From Flavobacterium sp. (GTDB lineage: Bacteria > Bacteroidota > Bacteroidia > Flavobacteriales > Flavobacteriaceae): 61,242 nucleotides of DNA. The DNA lies in NCBI GenBank assembly GCA_017983975.1, contig JAGOAL010000008.1, forward strand, positions 1 through 61,242, written 5' to 3'. Positions within the stretch are counted from its first letter, which is position 1. Each line of letters begins with the position of its first letter. This document shows positions 15,060 to 24,774 of this stretch, piece by piece. Position numbers and translations under genes: made by a program. The notes below the pieces were generated by a model. The model was not told the DNA's origin and did not search any database. It saw only the letters and a list, made by a program, of their open reading frames with translations.

Positions 15060-17129
15060 TTACCAAATTTTCACGCGTTTATCTGGTGCAACATACATAC
15101 CGTTATTGGGTTGAATATTGAACGCTTTGTAAAACGCTTCTACATTTTGTAACGGCACATAAGCACGATACATTCCTGGTGAATGCGGATCTGTTTTTAC
15201 TTGGTTTTTGATGGCTTCGTCGCGCATTTTACTTCTCCAAATGGTTGCCCAAGAAATAAAGAAACGCTGCTCTGGCGTAAATCCGTCGATTAAACCTGGA
15301 TTTCCAGTCGCTTTTAAATAGATTTGTAATCCGTCGTATGCTGCATTAACACCTCCTAAATCACCGATGTTTTCACCTAATGTAAATTTTCCATCTACAA
15401 AAATGCCTGGTAATGGTTCTAATGCCGAATATTGGTCTGCTAAAGCACTTCCAAGACCTGTAAATTGTTTTAAATCTTCATCACTCCACCAGTTTACTAA
15501 ATTTCCATCGGCATTATATCTGGAACCTGAATCGTCAAATCCGTGCGAAATTTCGTGTCCGATTACAGCGCCAATTCCACCATAATTAACCGCTTCGTCT
15601 GCTTTATAATCATAAAAAGGTGGTTGTAAAATAGCCGCTGGGAATACAATTTCGTTGTTGGTTGGACTGAAATAAGCATTTACCGTTTGTGGTGACATGC
15701 CCCATTCTTCTTTGTCAACAGGTTTTCCTATTTTTTCGATGTTTTTCTTGTGACTCCATCTAGCGTACATTCTTGAATTATCAAAATACGTTCCGCCTTG
15801 TTCTGGTGATTTAACTTCAAGAGCTGAATAATCTTTCCATTTGTCTGGATATCCAATTTTTACTCTGAATTTATTCAATTTTATTTTTGCATTTTCCTTA
15901 GTTGCTTTTGTCATCCAAGGTAAATTATTGATTCTATTATCAAAAGCTTGCATTACGTTTGCAATCATTGCTTGTGCTTTTGCTTTTGCTTCTGGCGGAA
16001 ATTTCTTAGCTACGTACAATTTTCCTAACGCTTCGCCTAATCTTCCGTTAACGGTTGCTAAAGCTCTTTCCTCTGCCGGACGTTGTTTTACAGCTCCCGT
16101 TAATGTTTTTCCGTAGAAATCAAAATTTGCATTTTCGATAGTTGTAGATAAAATTCCTGCCGAACCTCTTAAAACAGTCCAGCGCATGTAGGCTTTCCAA
16201 TCATCAACTTGATTATCTTTTAAGATTGTTTCAATTGTTTGTAAATATTTTGGTTGGGAAACCACTAATGAATCTACTTTTCCCATTCCAACCGATTGAA
16301 AATACGACTCCCATTTTACAGAAGGAACTAATTTTTGTAAATCAGAAAAACTCATTGGGTTATACGTTTTTCTTCGGTCTCTGCGTTCCACTCTATCAAA
16401 AGTAGCTGTTGACATTTTAGTTTCTAATGCTAAAATTTTCTTTGCATTATCACTTGCTGTAGTCTCAGAATCACCTATGAATTGTAACATTCTTGTTACG
16501 TGTGCAATGTATTTTTCACGTTTTTCTTTGTTGTCTGGCGCATCGGAAACGTAGTAATCTCTATCGGGTAAACCTAGACTTCCTGTTCCCACATAAATTA
16601 CGTTTTTGTTACTGTTTTTTGCATCGGCACCAATATAACTTCCGAAGAAACCTAATCCCATTTCTGGTTCCATTTCGGCTAATAAAGCAACCAATTGATC
16701 AGCGGTTTGAACCAAATTAATTTTAGCCAAATATGGTTTTAATGGTTCAATTCCTTCTTTGTTTCTGGTTACGGTATCTAAAACGGTTTTATATAAGCTA
16801 ATCGCTTTTGCCTGATCTGATTTAGGATCAATAGTTTTGTCTTTGATGGCTTCTTTTAAAATGATCATTACGTCATCATCTGTATTTTTACGAAGTTCAT
16901 CAAAACTTCCCCAACGGGTTCTGTCGGCAGGAATTTCTGTTTTGTCTAACCATGTTCCGTTTACATATCTATTAAAATTATCGGCCGGATTGGTTGATTT
17001 ATCCATGAAATTAAGATTAATCCCTGTAGACACTGATTGCTTTGCAACCTCCTGCTTCGATTTACAAGAATAAAAGGAAGTAGTTAAAATAAGAAGCCAA
17101 AAACTTCCTTTTACAATGAATTTTTTCAT
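15060..17129 (-). CDS. pepO: M13 family zinc metallopeptidase lipoprotein (PepO/neprilysin type)
   Basis: A 689-residue protein with a lipoprotein signal (lipobox FYSC, Cys about 22). The catalytic zinc motif is VIGHEISHGFDDSG (HExxH, about 530), with the downstream glutamate in GENIGDLGG (ExxxD) and NAYFSPTNNEIVFPAAILQPPF as the substrate-binding stretch. M13 enzymes cut peptides and small proteins outside the cytoplasm. The size and motif set are complete. It starts 4 nt after the end of the large T9SS cargo gene and is likely cotranscribed with it, an arrangement that may pair a secreted surface protein with a periplasmic peptidase. Confidence 0.93.
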   Translation of the reverse strand: MKKFIVKGSFWLLILTTSFYSCKSKQEVAKQSVSTGINLNFMDKSTNPADNFNRYVNGTWLDKTEIPADRTRWGSFDELRKNTDDDVMIILKEAIKDKTIDPKSDQAKAISLYKTVLDTVTRNKEGIEPLKPYLAKINLVQTADQLVALLAEMEPEMGLGFFGSYIGADAKNSNKNVIYVGTGSLGLPDRDYYVSDAPDNKEKREKYIAHVTRMLQFIGDSETTASDNAKKILALETKMSTATFDRVERRDRRKTYNPMSFSDLQKLVPSVKWESYFQSVGMGKVDSLVVSQPKYLQTIETILKDNQVDDWKAYMRWTVLRGSAGILSTTIENANFDFYGKTLTGAVKQRPAEERALATVNGRLGEALGKLYVAKKFPPEAKAKAQAMIANVMQAFDNRINNLPWMTKATKENAKIKLNKFRVKIGYPDKWKDYSALEVKSPEQGGTYFDNSRMYARWSHKKNIEKIGKPVDKEEWGMSPQTVNAYFSPTNNEIVFPAAILQPPFYDYKADEAVNYGGIGAVIGHEISHGFDDSGSRYNADGNLVNWWSDEDLKQFTGLGSALADQYSALEPLPGIFVDGKFTLGENIGDLGGVNAAYDGLQIYLKATGNPGLIDGFTPEQRFFISWATIWRSKMRDEAIKNQVKTDPHSPGMYRAYVPLQNVEAFYKAFNIQPNNGMYVAPDKRVKIW

Positions 17130-17133
17130 AAAA

Positions 17134-20100
17134 TTATTCCTTAATGATTCGCTTAACTGTTGATTGATTGTTGTCTATAATTTTAACAAAATAAATTCCT
17201 TGAGTTACGTTTGACAAATCTATTTTTGTTTCAAAATTTGATATTGTTACTTCTTTCTTTTCATAAACTTTTTTACCCGTTAAATCATATACTTCAATTC
17301 CTGTTGGTTGAAGATTTCCAAGTGAAATATTGAACATTCCTTTTGATGGATTAGGATATATAAACACATTATTTAATTCAAAATTTTCAGATGATAGCGT
17401 CCCTGAAATAACAAAATCATCAACATTCACACCTTTTTTGTTTTCTGCATCATCGGAATGAAATACAATTCTAAAAATAATATTTGTTTCTGTATTCAAG
17501 GAATTTAATGGATAAGAATAAGTTGTTAAAGCAGTACTTGTCCCTGTCCATTGCGCACCTGGGCAATTATTACAGTCCGAACCAGTAGTCGTTGGAGTTC
17601 TATCGCTATTATACCAATTAGCTGTCATATTTCCTAATACATTCCAGGTTGCGCCAAAATTTGTAGAATATTGAACATAAACAATGTCCCAATTTTCCTC
17701 TAAATCATATTTCATGGCAAAGCTTATTTGAGGGTTTGTTACATTTGATAAATTATAACATTGCGAAACTAAATACGATTTTATCATATCGGGATAATTT
17801 CCTGTTAAATTAGTGGTATAAACACTATTCCCAGAAGAATTCATAATTCCAGAAGTTCTAACTCCTCTAACCCATTGCGACCCTTGTCCGCCTTCATTGT
17901 ATGAAATTAATTCATTTGAAGTAGATGTAAATGGATTTACTTGACCTATTGTACCGGAATCATTGATGTAAAAAGTTGTTGAACCACTATTATTGTCAGA
18001 ATAAGCATCACTTGAAATAGTTGTAGTAACATTTAAAGTGTGAACCCCTCTAGTTAATGTTGAAGAAGGTAAATCAATGGTTGTATTATTGTTAGCGGGA
18101 ATAGTACCATTCCAAACATAGCTATTAGTAGCGCCAGTGTCAATTGAATAATTAACAGTTACGCTAGATATTGCATTTGTTCCGTTGTTTTTAACTACAA
18201 CTTGAGGAGTAATTGTTGCATTACAATTTAGATCAATCCCAGGACTTTGAATATTTACAAATTTTACATCATTTGCAGGAATTTCAATAGGTATATTCGT
18301 TTGCCAAATTCCTCTACCATAAGTTGCTGCAATTAATTTAGCGTCTTCTACATTTATTTCTAAATCGGTTACCGAAACATTAGGTAAATTTGTGTCAAAG
18401 GGTTCCCATTGCGTCATGGTATCGTCTCTGTAAAAAACTCCTAAATTTGTACCTAAATAGAGTGGGTTATCGGTATTTCTACCTTGGTGAACAATTATGT
18501 TTTTGCCAATGCTTGGTAATCCAGTTGAAAAAGAAGAAAAAGAAGTTCCTCCGTTTGTAGATTTGAATACGCCTCCTGAAGAACTTTGAGTGGTTAAATA
18601 TATAATATTACTATCTGAAGAATGCACTTCAATTGATGTAATAGCACTAGAGGCAGTATGAACAATAGTAAAATTAATTCCTAAATCGGTACTTTTATAT
18701 AGATTAGATCCATTTGCTACATACATAATATTGTCGTTTGATGGATCAATACTTATCAGTTCTATGTTTCCTGAACCTACAGAATTGCTATTTTGCTGTA
18801 CCCAAGCACCTGATACTAGTTTGTATAAATTATTATATCCCGCAAATAAAAGGCCTGCATTATTAATTGCTAGTGGTGTTACCCAGTTGCCATCTACTCC
18901 TGGTGAAGGAACAGAACCACTTAATCCATTACCTGCATTGTTGCTTATATATAAATTTCCTCCCGATTGTATAAATCCATAATACTGGTTTGGATTATTA
19001 GGATTTATTGCGGTATCCATTCCATCCGCTCCATAATAATTTTTCCATTGACCACTACTGTATGCGTGTCCGCCATTATCTTGTAAACCTCCAACCATAT
19101 TGGCTGCGGATTGCTTTGAAACGGCTATTTTATAAAATTGACTAATTTGTACTCCTGCTGTTAAATCGGTAAAGTTTGTTCCGCCATTACTTGATACATA
19201 AATTCCTCCATCGCTACCACAAAAAAGTTTATTCCCATGAAATCCTAAATAGTGAATATCAGCATGCGTATATGATGGTGCTGCCGGCGAACTCCAATTG
19301 TTCATTTTTGTAACACTTACACCTCCGTCGGTAGATTTCCAAACATTTAAACAGCCTGTATAAATTTCGTCCGCATTGGTTGGAGAAACAGCTAAAGCTA
19401 AATCATACCATGCTTGTGTAGACTCAAATACATTGCCGGCTGTTACCGTTTCATTAGATGATGTTTTTGTCCAATTAGATCCACCGTCAGTCGAACGATA
19501 AATACCCTGCATAGAACCATCAGTTGCGGCACTTAATATGTAAATATAACTTGCATTTGCTGAAGTAACATCTAATAATAATCTACTTGAACTATTTGGT
19601 AATCCAGTAGAAATTTGTGTAAATGTTGATCCTGTATCCGTTGAACGAAAAAATCTATTATTTGAAACTGCATAAATAGTTGTTGGATCACCTGACTTTA
19701 ATCTAATATTTCCTTGAGCAAAATCGCCAGATTGCACTTGAGACCAAGTATTACCTGCATTTGTTGTTTTATAAATTCCATTATTAGTAGCACACCATAA
19801 AATTTGATTATTCGTTGGGTGAATGACTAAATCTCCTGCGCTTGATGGGTTTGAGCTCCCCATAACACCTGTAGGATTCCATGTTAAACCACCATCTGTT
19901 GATTTATAAACACCAACTGAATAAGAATCGCCTGCATCTTTGTCTCCTGTTGCTATATAAATTACATTTGAATTAGAATAATCAACCGCAATTCCTGAAA
20001 CTCCAATTTGTGGTAATTCATCCGTAAGAGGAGTCCATGTTGAACCATTATTTATTGATTTCCAAATTCCTCCAGCTGGAGCTCCTAAATAAACAACATT

Positions 20101-20529
20101 TGAATTTGAGGGATCTACATGAACAATATTAACTCGTCCTTGACCCGAAGACCATGAACCCGTATTGGTGTGTGTAAAAGGTCCTATAGGTTGCCAATTA
20201 CTAACCGGTAAAGAAGAATTATTTCTATTCGTTCTGGATTGATTTTTTAGACGCCAAGCCTCCCAAAAATCAGCTGAAGACATTATATAGCCTTGTTCAT
20301 TAGTATAATTTCTCCAATGATATTCCCAGCGCATAAATGGTTTATAACCCGAACCTCTTGCGTTTTTGTCTCTTGTTAACCAATATTGGTTAAATGAAGT
20401 TACCAATTCATCTATTGTTGCTTCATTACGTGATGTAGAGGAGTTAGCCATCCATGGAGCTTTGGAATTAAATTGTGAAAATCCAAAAAAGGAACACAAT
20501 AAACTAACAATCAAATAATTTTTAATCAT
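17134..20529 (-). CDS. Secreted BNR/sortilin-type beta-propeller protein with T9SS type A sorting domain
   Basis: A 1131-residue protein with a signal peptide (about 1-18). Residues 130-740 carry at least eight Asp-box-like repeats of the form YKSTDGGLTW, which build beta-propellers as in Vps10/sialidase proteins. After residue 760 come an Ig-like or CARDB-type domain (FVNIQSPGIDLNCNATITPQ) and a jelly-roll-like region. The last 80 residues are a type A sorting domain: FIYPNPSKGMFNI, YDLTGKKVYEKK, and the ending GIYFVKIIDNNQSTVKRII. It should be exported by Sec and then moved across the outer membrane by the type IX system. Ligand unknown; no sialidase residues are evident. Confidence 0.9.
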   Translation of the reverse strand: MIKNYLIVSLLCSFFGFSQFNSKAPWMANSSTSRNEATIDELVTSFNQYWLTRDKNARGSGYKPFMRWEYHWRNYTNEQGYIMSSADFWEAWRLKNQSRTNRNNSSLPVSNWQPIGPFTHTNTGSWSSGQGRVNIVHVDPSNSNVVYLGAPAGGIWKSINNGSTWTPLTDELPQIGVSGIAVDYSNSNVIYIATGDKDAGDSYSVGVYKSTDGGLTWNPTGVMGSSNPSSAGDLVIHPTNNQILWCATNNGIYKTTNAGNTWSQVQSGDFAQGNIRLKSGDPTTIYAVSNNRFFRSTDTGSTFTQISTGLPNSSSRLLLDVTSANASYIYILSAATDGSMQGIYRSTDGGSNWTKTSSNETVTAGNVFESTQAWYDLALAVSPTNADEIYTGCLNVWKSTDGGVSVTKMNNWSSPAAPSYTHADIHYLGFHGNKLFCGSDGGIYVSSNGGTNFTDLTAGVQISQFYKIAVSKQSAANMVGGLQDNGGHAYSSGQWKNYYGADGMDTAINPNNPNQYYGFIQSGGNLYISNNAGNGLSGSVPSPGVDGNWVTPLAINNAGLLFAGYNNLYKLVSGAWVQQNSNSVGSGNIELISIDPSNDNIMYVANGSNLYKSTDLGINFTIVHTASSAITSIEVHSSDSNIIYLTTQSSSGGVFKSTNGGTSFSSFSTGLPSIGKNIIVHQGRNTDNPLYLGTNLGVFYRDDTMTQWEPFDTNLPNVSVTDLEINVEDAKLIAATYGRGIWQTNIPIEIPANDVKFVNIQSPGIDLNCNATITPQVVVKNNGTNAISSVTVNYSIDTGATNSYVWNGTIPANNNTTIDLPSSTLTRGVHTLNVTTTISSDAYSDNNSGSTTFYINDSGTIGQVNPFTSTSNELISYNEGGQGSQWVRGVRTSGIMNSSGNSVYTTNLTGNYPDMIKSYLVSQCYNLSNVTNPQISFAMKYDLEENWDIVYVQYSTNFGATWNVLGNMTANWYNSDRTPTTTGSDCNNCPGAQWTGTSTALTTYSYPLNSLNTETNIIFRIVFHSDDAENKKGVNVDDFVISGTLSSENFELNNVFIYPNPSKGMFNISLGNLQPTGIEVYDLTGKKVYEKKEVTISNFETKIDLSNVTQGIYFVKIIDNNQSTVKRIIKE

Positions 20530-20558
20530 TTTAGTAGCGTTTTATTAGTATTATTTCA

Positions 20559-20590
20559 CAAATATAACAAAGAAAATCAACTTATTACAA
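20559..20590 (-). promoter_or_regulatory. Promoter of the T9SS cargo-pepO transcript
   Basis: On the minus strand TTG (20590-20588) is followed after 21 nt by TATATTTG (20566-20559), a full Bacteroidota -33/-7 pair. The -7 box ends 29 nt before the ATG. Confidence 0.7.
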
Positions 20591-20632
20591 CTTTAACAAT
20601 GGTTTAAAGTACGAACAAATATGAATTATGTT

Positions 20633-20640
20633 TATTTTTG
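20633..20640 (+). promoter_or_regulatory. -7 element of the SCO gene
   Basis: TATTTTTG matches TAnnTTTG and ends 11 nt before the ATG at 20652. It overlaps an upstream in-frame ATG at 20628, which would therefore not be in the transcript; this decides the start. No TTG lies at the normal spacing. Confidence 0.5.
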
Positions 20641-20651
20641 TAAAAAAAATA

Positions 20652-21350
20652 ATGCTTGCTCAATTAAAACCATACAGAACATTTTTTCTTGTTTTTTTGA
20701 TTTTATCAATAGCTATTTTTTTGGGTATTTATGCTTTACAATCACCTAAAAAAATGTTGCCTATTTATTCACCGCGCGATGTAAATCCGGAACTGGTTGA
20801 TTCTACTATTCAACACATTGGTAACGATCATAAGATTGCAGATTTTTCATTTACCAATCAAAACGGTAAATTAATAACCCAAAAAGAGTATGAAAACTCC
20901 ATTTATGTGGCTGATTTCTTTTTTACAACTTGCCCAACTATTTGTCCTAAAATGACCAATAACATGGTTTGGTTGCAAAATCAATTAAAAAAATATCCGA
21001 ATGTAAAATTGTTGTCATTTTCAGTTACGCCTGATATTGATACTCCTGAAGTATTAAAAAAATACGCACTAGAAAAAGGTGTCGATGATGCTCGATGGAA
21101 TTTAGTTACCGGAGATAAAAAAGAAATTTATTATTTGGCTCGAAAATCTTATTTAGCTGTTAAAACTGGGAAGCCAGAAGAATATTTTGACATGGTTCAC
21201 ACTGAAAATTTTATTTTAATTGATAAAAATAAAAGAATTAGAGGGTTTTATGATGGTACCAATTTAGACCAACCATCAGAAGACAATAAAACCAAAAATA
21301 TGCAACAATTGTTAGCCGATATTATTTGGCTGGTTGAAAATCAAAAATAA
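20652..21350 (+). CDS. SCO1/SenC family copper chaperone-like thioredoxin-fold protein
   Basis: A 232-residue membrane-anchored protein with one N-terminal helix (about 8-28) and a thioredoxin-fold domain. The copper-binding pair is TTCPTICPKM (CxxxC) and the later histidine is in DMVHTENFILID, as in SCO1/SenC. These proteins deliver copper to the CuA site of cytochrome c oxidase or act as thiol reductants. The ATG at 20652 is favoured over 20628 because the -7 element overlaps the earlier one. It is transcribed away from the T9SS cargo gene and is followed by feoA. Confidence 0.9.
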   Translation: MLAQLKPYRTFFLVFLILSIAIFLGIYALQSPKKMLPIYSPRDVNPELVDSTIQHIGNDHKIADFSFTNQNGKLITQKEYENSIYVADFFFTTCPTICPKMTNNMVWLQNQLKKYPNVKLLSFSVTPDIDTPEVLKKYALEKGVDDARWNLVTGDKKEIYYLARKSYLAVKTGKPEEYFDMVHTENFILIDKNKRIRGFYDGTNLDQPSEDNKTKNMQQLLADIIWLVENQK

Positions 21351-21396
21351 TTTAGATTAAATTGATGTTTATCAAGTTTTCTTAGTTATTAATTTT

Positions 21397-21404
21397 TACT
21401 TTTG
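21397..21404 (+). promoter_or_regulatory. -7 element of the feo operon
   Basis: TACTTTTG fits TAnnTTTG and ends 26 nt before the feoA ATG at 21431. It supports the shorter start over the ATG at 21413. No recognisable -33 TTG and no clear Fur box were seen. Confidence 0.5.
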
Positions 21405-21430
21405 TATTTTAATTGAATCTAAATAAGAAA

Positions 21431-21655
21431 ATGGATCTAAATTCGTCCACTCTTAAAATAGGTGAATCAGCAACCATAACTGCTGTTAACTTAGACGAAA
21501 TCCCGCTAAAATTATTAGAAATGGGATGCTTGCCTGGCAATCAAATTACGTTGCTTCAGGTAGCTCCTTTTGGCGATCCTTTATATTTTAATGTAAATGA
21601 TTCTCATGTAGCAATTCGATTAGAAACGGCTAAAGAAATCAGCATTCAAAAGTAA
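21431..21655 (+). CDS. feoA: FeoA, ferrous iron transport accessory protein
   Basis: A 74-residue SH3-like protein with the family pattern LLEMGCLPGNQITLLQVAPFGDPLYF and VAIRLETAKEISI. FeoA binds the cytoplasmic part of FeoB and promotes Fe2+ uptake. The ATG at 21431 is chosen because the -7 box at 21397-21404 leaves only a very short leader for the ATG at 21413. feoB follows after 6 nt. Confidence 0.92.
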   Translation: MDLNSSTLKIGESATITAVNLDEIPLKLLEMGCLPGNQITLLQVAPFGDPLYFNVNDSHVAIRLETAKEISIQK

Positions 21656-21661
21656 ATCAAA

Positions 21662-23764
21662 ATGAATGCAACCCAAATAAAAGTCGCTTTAATTGGAAAT
21701 CCAAATGTTGGAAAAACTTCAGTTTTTAATGAACTTACTGGACTAAATCAGCAAGTTGGCAATTATCCAGGAATTACCGTTGAAAAAAAACAAGGTGTTT
21801 GCAAATTATCCGATTCGGTTAAAGCAAAAATCATTGATTTACCAGGAACCTATAGTTTAAATGCCAGCTCAATTGATGAAAACGTTGTTATTGAATTGCT
21901 CCTAAATAAAAATGATGAAGATTTTCCAGATGTTGCCGTAGTAGTGACTGAAGTTGAAAATTTAAAGCGAAATTTATTGCTTTTTACTCAAATAAAAGAT
22001 CTAGAAATTCCTGCCATTTTAGTCATCAACATGGCCGATCGGATGAAACTAAAAGGGATTGAATTAGATATTTCACTCTTAGAAAAAGAATTAAAAACCA
22101 AAATAGCCTTAATAAGTTCAAGAAAAAAAATTGGAATAGACGATTTGAAAGACTTAATTTTAAATTACAAAAATCTTTCAACCGAACCGTGTTTAAATGC
22201 TTCATCTATTGATCCTGATTATTTCAATAATTTAAGAAGAGCTTTTCCAAATCAGTTGTTGTATAAACTTTGGCTGGTAATTACGCAAGATGTTAATTTC
22301 TTAAATTTAGATCGAAAGGAAATCAAAAGTTCGTTCACCAAATCGCACGCCGATTTAAAACGTTTACAGCAAAAAGAAACCATAAAGCGATACCAATTTA
22401 TTAATGACACATTAAAATTGGGTCAAAAAATAGACGTTTCAAAAGCAACTGATATTCGAGCAAAAATTGATCGCGTATTAACCCATAAAGTTTTTGGGTA
22501 TCTGATTTTCTTTGGAATATTAATGCTAATATTTCAGTTTTTATTTGATTGGAGTAGTATTCCAATGGATTTTATAGATGAAACGTTTGCTAATTTTAGT
22601 TCGCTTGCAAAACAACAGCTTCCGGCTGGAGAATTTACAAATCTCATTAGCGAAGGAATTATTCCTGGAATAGGTGGCATCGTCATTTTTATTCCTCAAA
22701 TTGCTTTTTTATTCTTGTTTATTTCGGTGTTAGAAGAAAGTGGTTATATGAGTCGTGTGGTGTTTTTGATGGATAAAATCATGCGAAAATTTGGCTTGTC
22801 TGGAAAAAGTATTGTGCCTTTAATTTCGGGAACTGCATGCGCTATTCCGGCAATTATGAGTGCCAGAAATATCGAAAATTGGAAAGAACGATTAATTACT
22901 ATTTTAGTTACACCATTTACAACTTGCTCTGCAAGACTTCCTGTTTATGCTATTTTAATTTCTTTAATAATACCCGAAAAAAGACTATTTGGTTTTTTAA
23001 GTTTACAAGGCTTAACCTTGATGGGATTATATTTATTAGGATTTGGAATGGCCATTTTTTCTGCCTATTTATTGAATAAGTTCTTAAAATTAAGTTGTAA
23101 ATCTTATTTTGTGGTTGAAATGCCAAGTTATAAAATTCCAATGGTAAAAAATGTTGGAATCAATGTATTAGAAAAAACAAAAGCATTTGTAACGGGTGCT
23201 GGAAAAATTATTTTAGCCCTTTCAATTATCTTATGGTATTTAGGTTCGCATGGTTTAAGCGATGACTTTAACAATGCCGAAAAAATTATTGCCTCACAAA
23301 ATCAAGGGAAAAATATTTCCTCGGAAGCATTTGAAGATGAAGTAAATGCTTTCAAATTAGAAAATTCATATATTGGTTATATGGGAAAAGCCATTGAACC
23401 GGCAATTCGTCCATTAGGTTACGATTGGAAAATTGGCATTGCGGTTGTTAGTTCGTTTGCTGCGCGCGAGGTTTTTGTAGGCACATTAGCAACCATTTAC
23501 AGCGTAGGAAGTCATAGTGAAGAAGAAACCACGATTAAAAACAGAATGGCTGCCGAAATTCACCCTGTGACAGGAAAAAAAATATTCAATTTTGCAACAG
23601 GAATTTCATTATTACTGTTTTATGCATTTGCGATGCAATGTATTTCTACGTTAGCGATTGTGAAAAAGGAAACAAATTCTTGGAAATGGCCAATGATTCA
23701 ACTTGTTTTTATGAGTGGATTTGCTTACATAACTGCATTAATTGCTTATCAAATTTTAAAATAA
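21662..23764 (+). CDS. feoB: FeoB, ferrous iron transporter with GTPase domain
   Basis: A 700-residue inner-membrane protein. The N-terminal G domain has G1 GNPNVGKTS (about 12-20), G3 DLPGTYSL (about 59) and G4 NMAD (about 123). The membrane part has the two Gate regions, marked by GTACAIPAIMSARN (conserved Cys) and the related SFAAREVFVGTLATIYSVG. FeoB takes up Fe2+ under reducing conditions. The length is normal for Bacteroidota. It lies between feoA and a 41-residue Cys-rich membrane protein. Confidence 0.97.
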   Translation: MNATQIKVALIGNPNVGKTSVFNELTGLNQQVGNYPGITVEKKQGVCKLSDSVKAKIIDLPGTYSLNASSIDENVVIELLLNKNDEDFPDVAVVVTEVENLKRNLLLFTQIKDLEIPAILVINMADRMKLKGIELDISLLEKELKTKIALISSRKKIGIDDLKDLILNYKNLSTEPCLNASSIDPDYFNNLRRAFPNQLLYKLWLVITQDVNFLNLDRKEIKSSFTKSHADLKRLQQKETIKRYQFINDTLKLGQKIDVSKATDIRAKIDRVLTHKVFGYLIFFGILMLIFQFLFDWSSIPMDFIDETFANFSSLAKQQLPAGEFTNLISEGIIPGIGGIVIFIPQIAFLFLFISVLEESGYMSRVVFLMDKIMRKFGLSGKSIVPLISGTACAIPAIMSARNIENWKERLITILVTPFTTCSARLPVYAILISLIIPEKRLFGFLSLQGLTLMGLYLLGFGMAIFSAYLLNKFLKLSCKSYFVVEMPSYKIPMVKNVGINVLEKTKAFVTGAGKIILALSIILWYLGSHGLSDDFNNAEKIIASQNQGKNISSEAFEDEVNAFKLENSYIGYMGKAIEPAIRPLGYDWKIGIAVVSSFAAREVFVGTLATIYSVGSHSEEETTIKNRMAAEIHPVTGKKIFNFATGISLLLFYAFAMQCISTLAIVKKETNSWKWPMIQLVFMSGFAYITALIAYQILK

Positions 23765-23765
23765 G

Positions 23766-23891
23766 ATGGTACAAGAAATTTTAGTTTATATCTCTTTAGC
23801 AATTGCAATTGGATTTTTAATAAAGAAATTCTTTTGGAAAAAAAGCACTAAAAAATCAAAACCTTGTGGCGATGATTGTGCTTGCCATTAG
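23766..23891 (+). CDS. FeoB-associated Cys-rich membrane protein
   Basis: A 41-residue protein, one membrane helix (about 4-20) followed by a basic stretch and the tail CGDDCACH. Small proteins of this kind (the FeoB-associated Cys-rich family) sit directly after feoB in many bacteria; the Cys/His tail probably binds iron or a cluster on the cytoplasmic side. It starts 1 nt after the feoB stop and its last 4 nt overlap the convergent ZIP gene. It is easy to miss because of its size. Confidence 0.85.
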   Translation: MVQEILVYISLAIAIGFLIKKFFWKKSTKKSKPCGDDCACH

Positions 23892-24706
23892 CCAAGAGCC
23901 ACATCAAGCATCATCATAACAATAAATCCGCCTATAAATCCTAAAGTAGCAATATCAGTATTTTTATCTTGCTGCGTTTCAGGAATTACTTCTTCAACCA
24001 CCACAAATATCATTGCTCCGGCAGCAAATGCTAAGGCATAAGGCAACAATGGCGTAAAAAAGGTAACTGCCACAGCTCCTAAAACTCCCGCAATTGGTTC
24101 TACTAAAGCCGAAGATTGTCCGTACATAAAACTCTTCCAACGGCTCATTCCCATTCTTCGTAAAGGCATAGAAACCGCAATTCCTTCAGGAAAGTTTTGA
24201 ATACCAATTCCAATGGCTAAAGTAACTGCTCCGGCAATTGATGCTTCTGGAATTCCAGCGGCAACACCACCAAAAAGTACACCAACTGCTAATCCTTCGG
24301 GAATATTGTGTAAGGTTATAGCCAAAACAAGCAAAGTAGTGCGTTGCCATGGCGATTTAATACCTTCTGTCTCTTTAAAGTTGATGTGTAAATGCGGTAA
24401 AACTTTATCCAATCCAAAAATAAAAATAGCGCCTAATAAAAACCCAATAGCTGCTGGGATTACTTTTACAAAACCTTCTCCTTCAGTCATTTCAATAGCA
24501 GGTGCTAATAAACTCCAAAAACTTGCAGCCACCATTACACCGCCCGTAAAACCTAGCATTCCGTCTAGAACCACCCGATTCATATTCTTAAAAAAGAAAA
24601 CAAAAGAAGCGCCAAAAGCAGTTAAGGCCCAAGTAAAAGTAGTAGCAAGTAATGCCGCTAAAATAGGATCAATACGTTCAAAAAAATCTAAAACAATTTG
24701 AAACAT
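23888..24706 (-). CDS. ZIP family divalent metal transporter
   Basis: A 272-residue inner-membrane protein with about eight helices. The metal-binding helices are clear: LHNIPEGLAVGVLFGG (HNxPEG, about 137) and IGIQNFPEGIAVSMPLRR (about 168), with VVEEVIPETQ near the end. ZIP carriers of this GufA-like type import Zn2+ and sometimes Fe2+ or Mn2+. The gene converges on the feo operon, overlapping the Cys-rich protein gene by 4 nt. Its promoter region overlaps that of crtY. Confidence 0.93.
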   Translation of the reverse strand: MFQIVLDFFERIDPILAALLATTFTWALTAFGASFVFFFKNMNRVVLDGMLGFTGGVMVAASFWSLLAPAIEMTEGEGFVKVIPAAIGFLLGAIFIFGLDKVLPHLHINFKETEGIKSPWQRTTLLVLAITLHNIPEGLAVGVLFGGVAAGIPEASIAGAVTLAIGIGIQNFPEGIAVSMPLRRMGMSRWKSFMYGQSSALVEPIAGVLGAVAVTFFTPLLPYALAFAAGAMIFVVVEEVIPETQQDKNTDIATLGFIGGFIVMMMLDVALG

Positions 24707-24721
24707 GGCTTATTTTTTTTT

Positions 24722-24753
24722 CAAATTTAAGGCTAAATGACCAATAAAAACAA
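24722..24753 (-). promoter_or_regulatory. Promoter of the ZIP transporter gene
   Basis: On the minus strand TTG (24753-24751) stands 21 nt before TAAATTTG (24729-24722), a full consensus pair; the -7 box ends 15 nt before the ATG. It interleaves with the -7 box of the divergent lycopene cyclase gene at 24763-24770. Confidence 0.7.
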
Positions 24754-24762
24754 GTATTTTAG

Positions 24763-24770
24763 TAAATTTG
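24763..24770 (+). promoter_or_regulatory. -7 element of crtY, adjacent to the start codon
   Basis: TAAATTTG ends only 4 nt before the ATG at 24775. Transcription would begin at or next to the start codon, giving a leaderless or nearly leaderless mRNA. No TTG is found 17-23 nt upstream. Confidence 0.5.
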
Positions 24771-24774
24771 GAAC

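Noticed and set aside
17134..20529. Naming the T9SS cargo a sialidase
   Set aside because: Asp-box repeats occur in many beta-propellers, and the arginine triad of sialidases was not evident.
24213..24701. A 162-codon open frame opposite the ZIP transporter gene
   Set aside because: Antisense to a gene with clear ZIP motifs; the translation is Lys/Thr/Pro rich without family features, as expected for a shadow frame.
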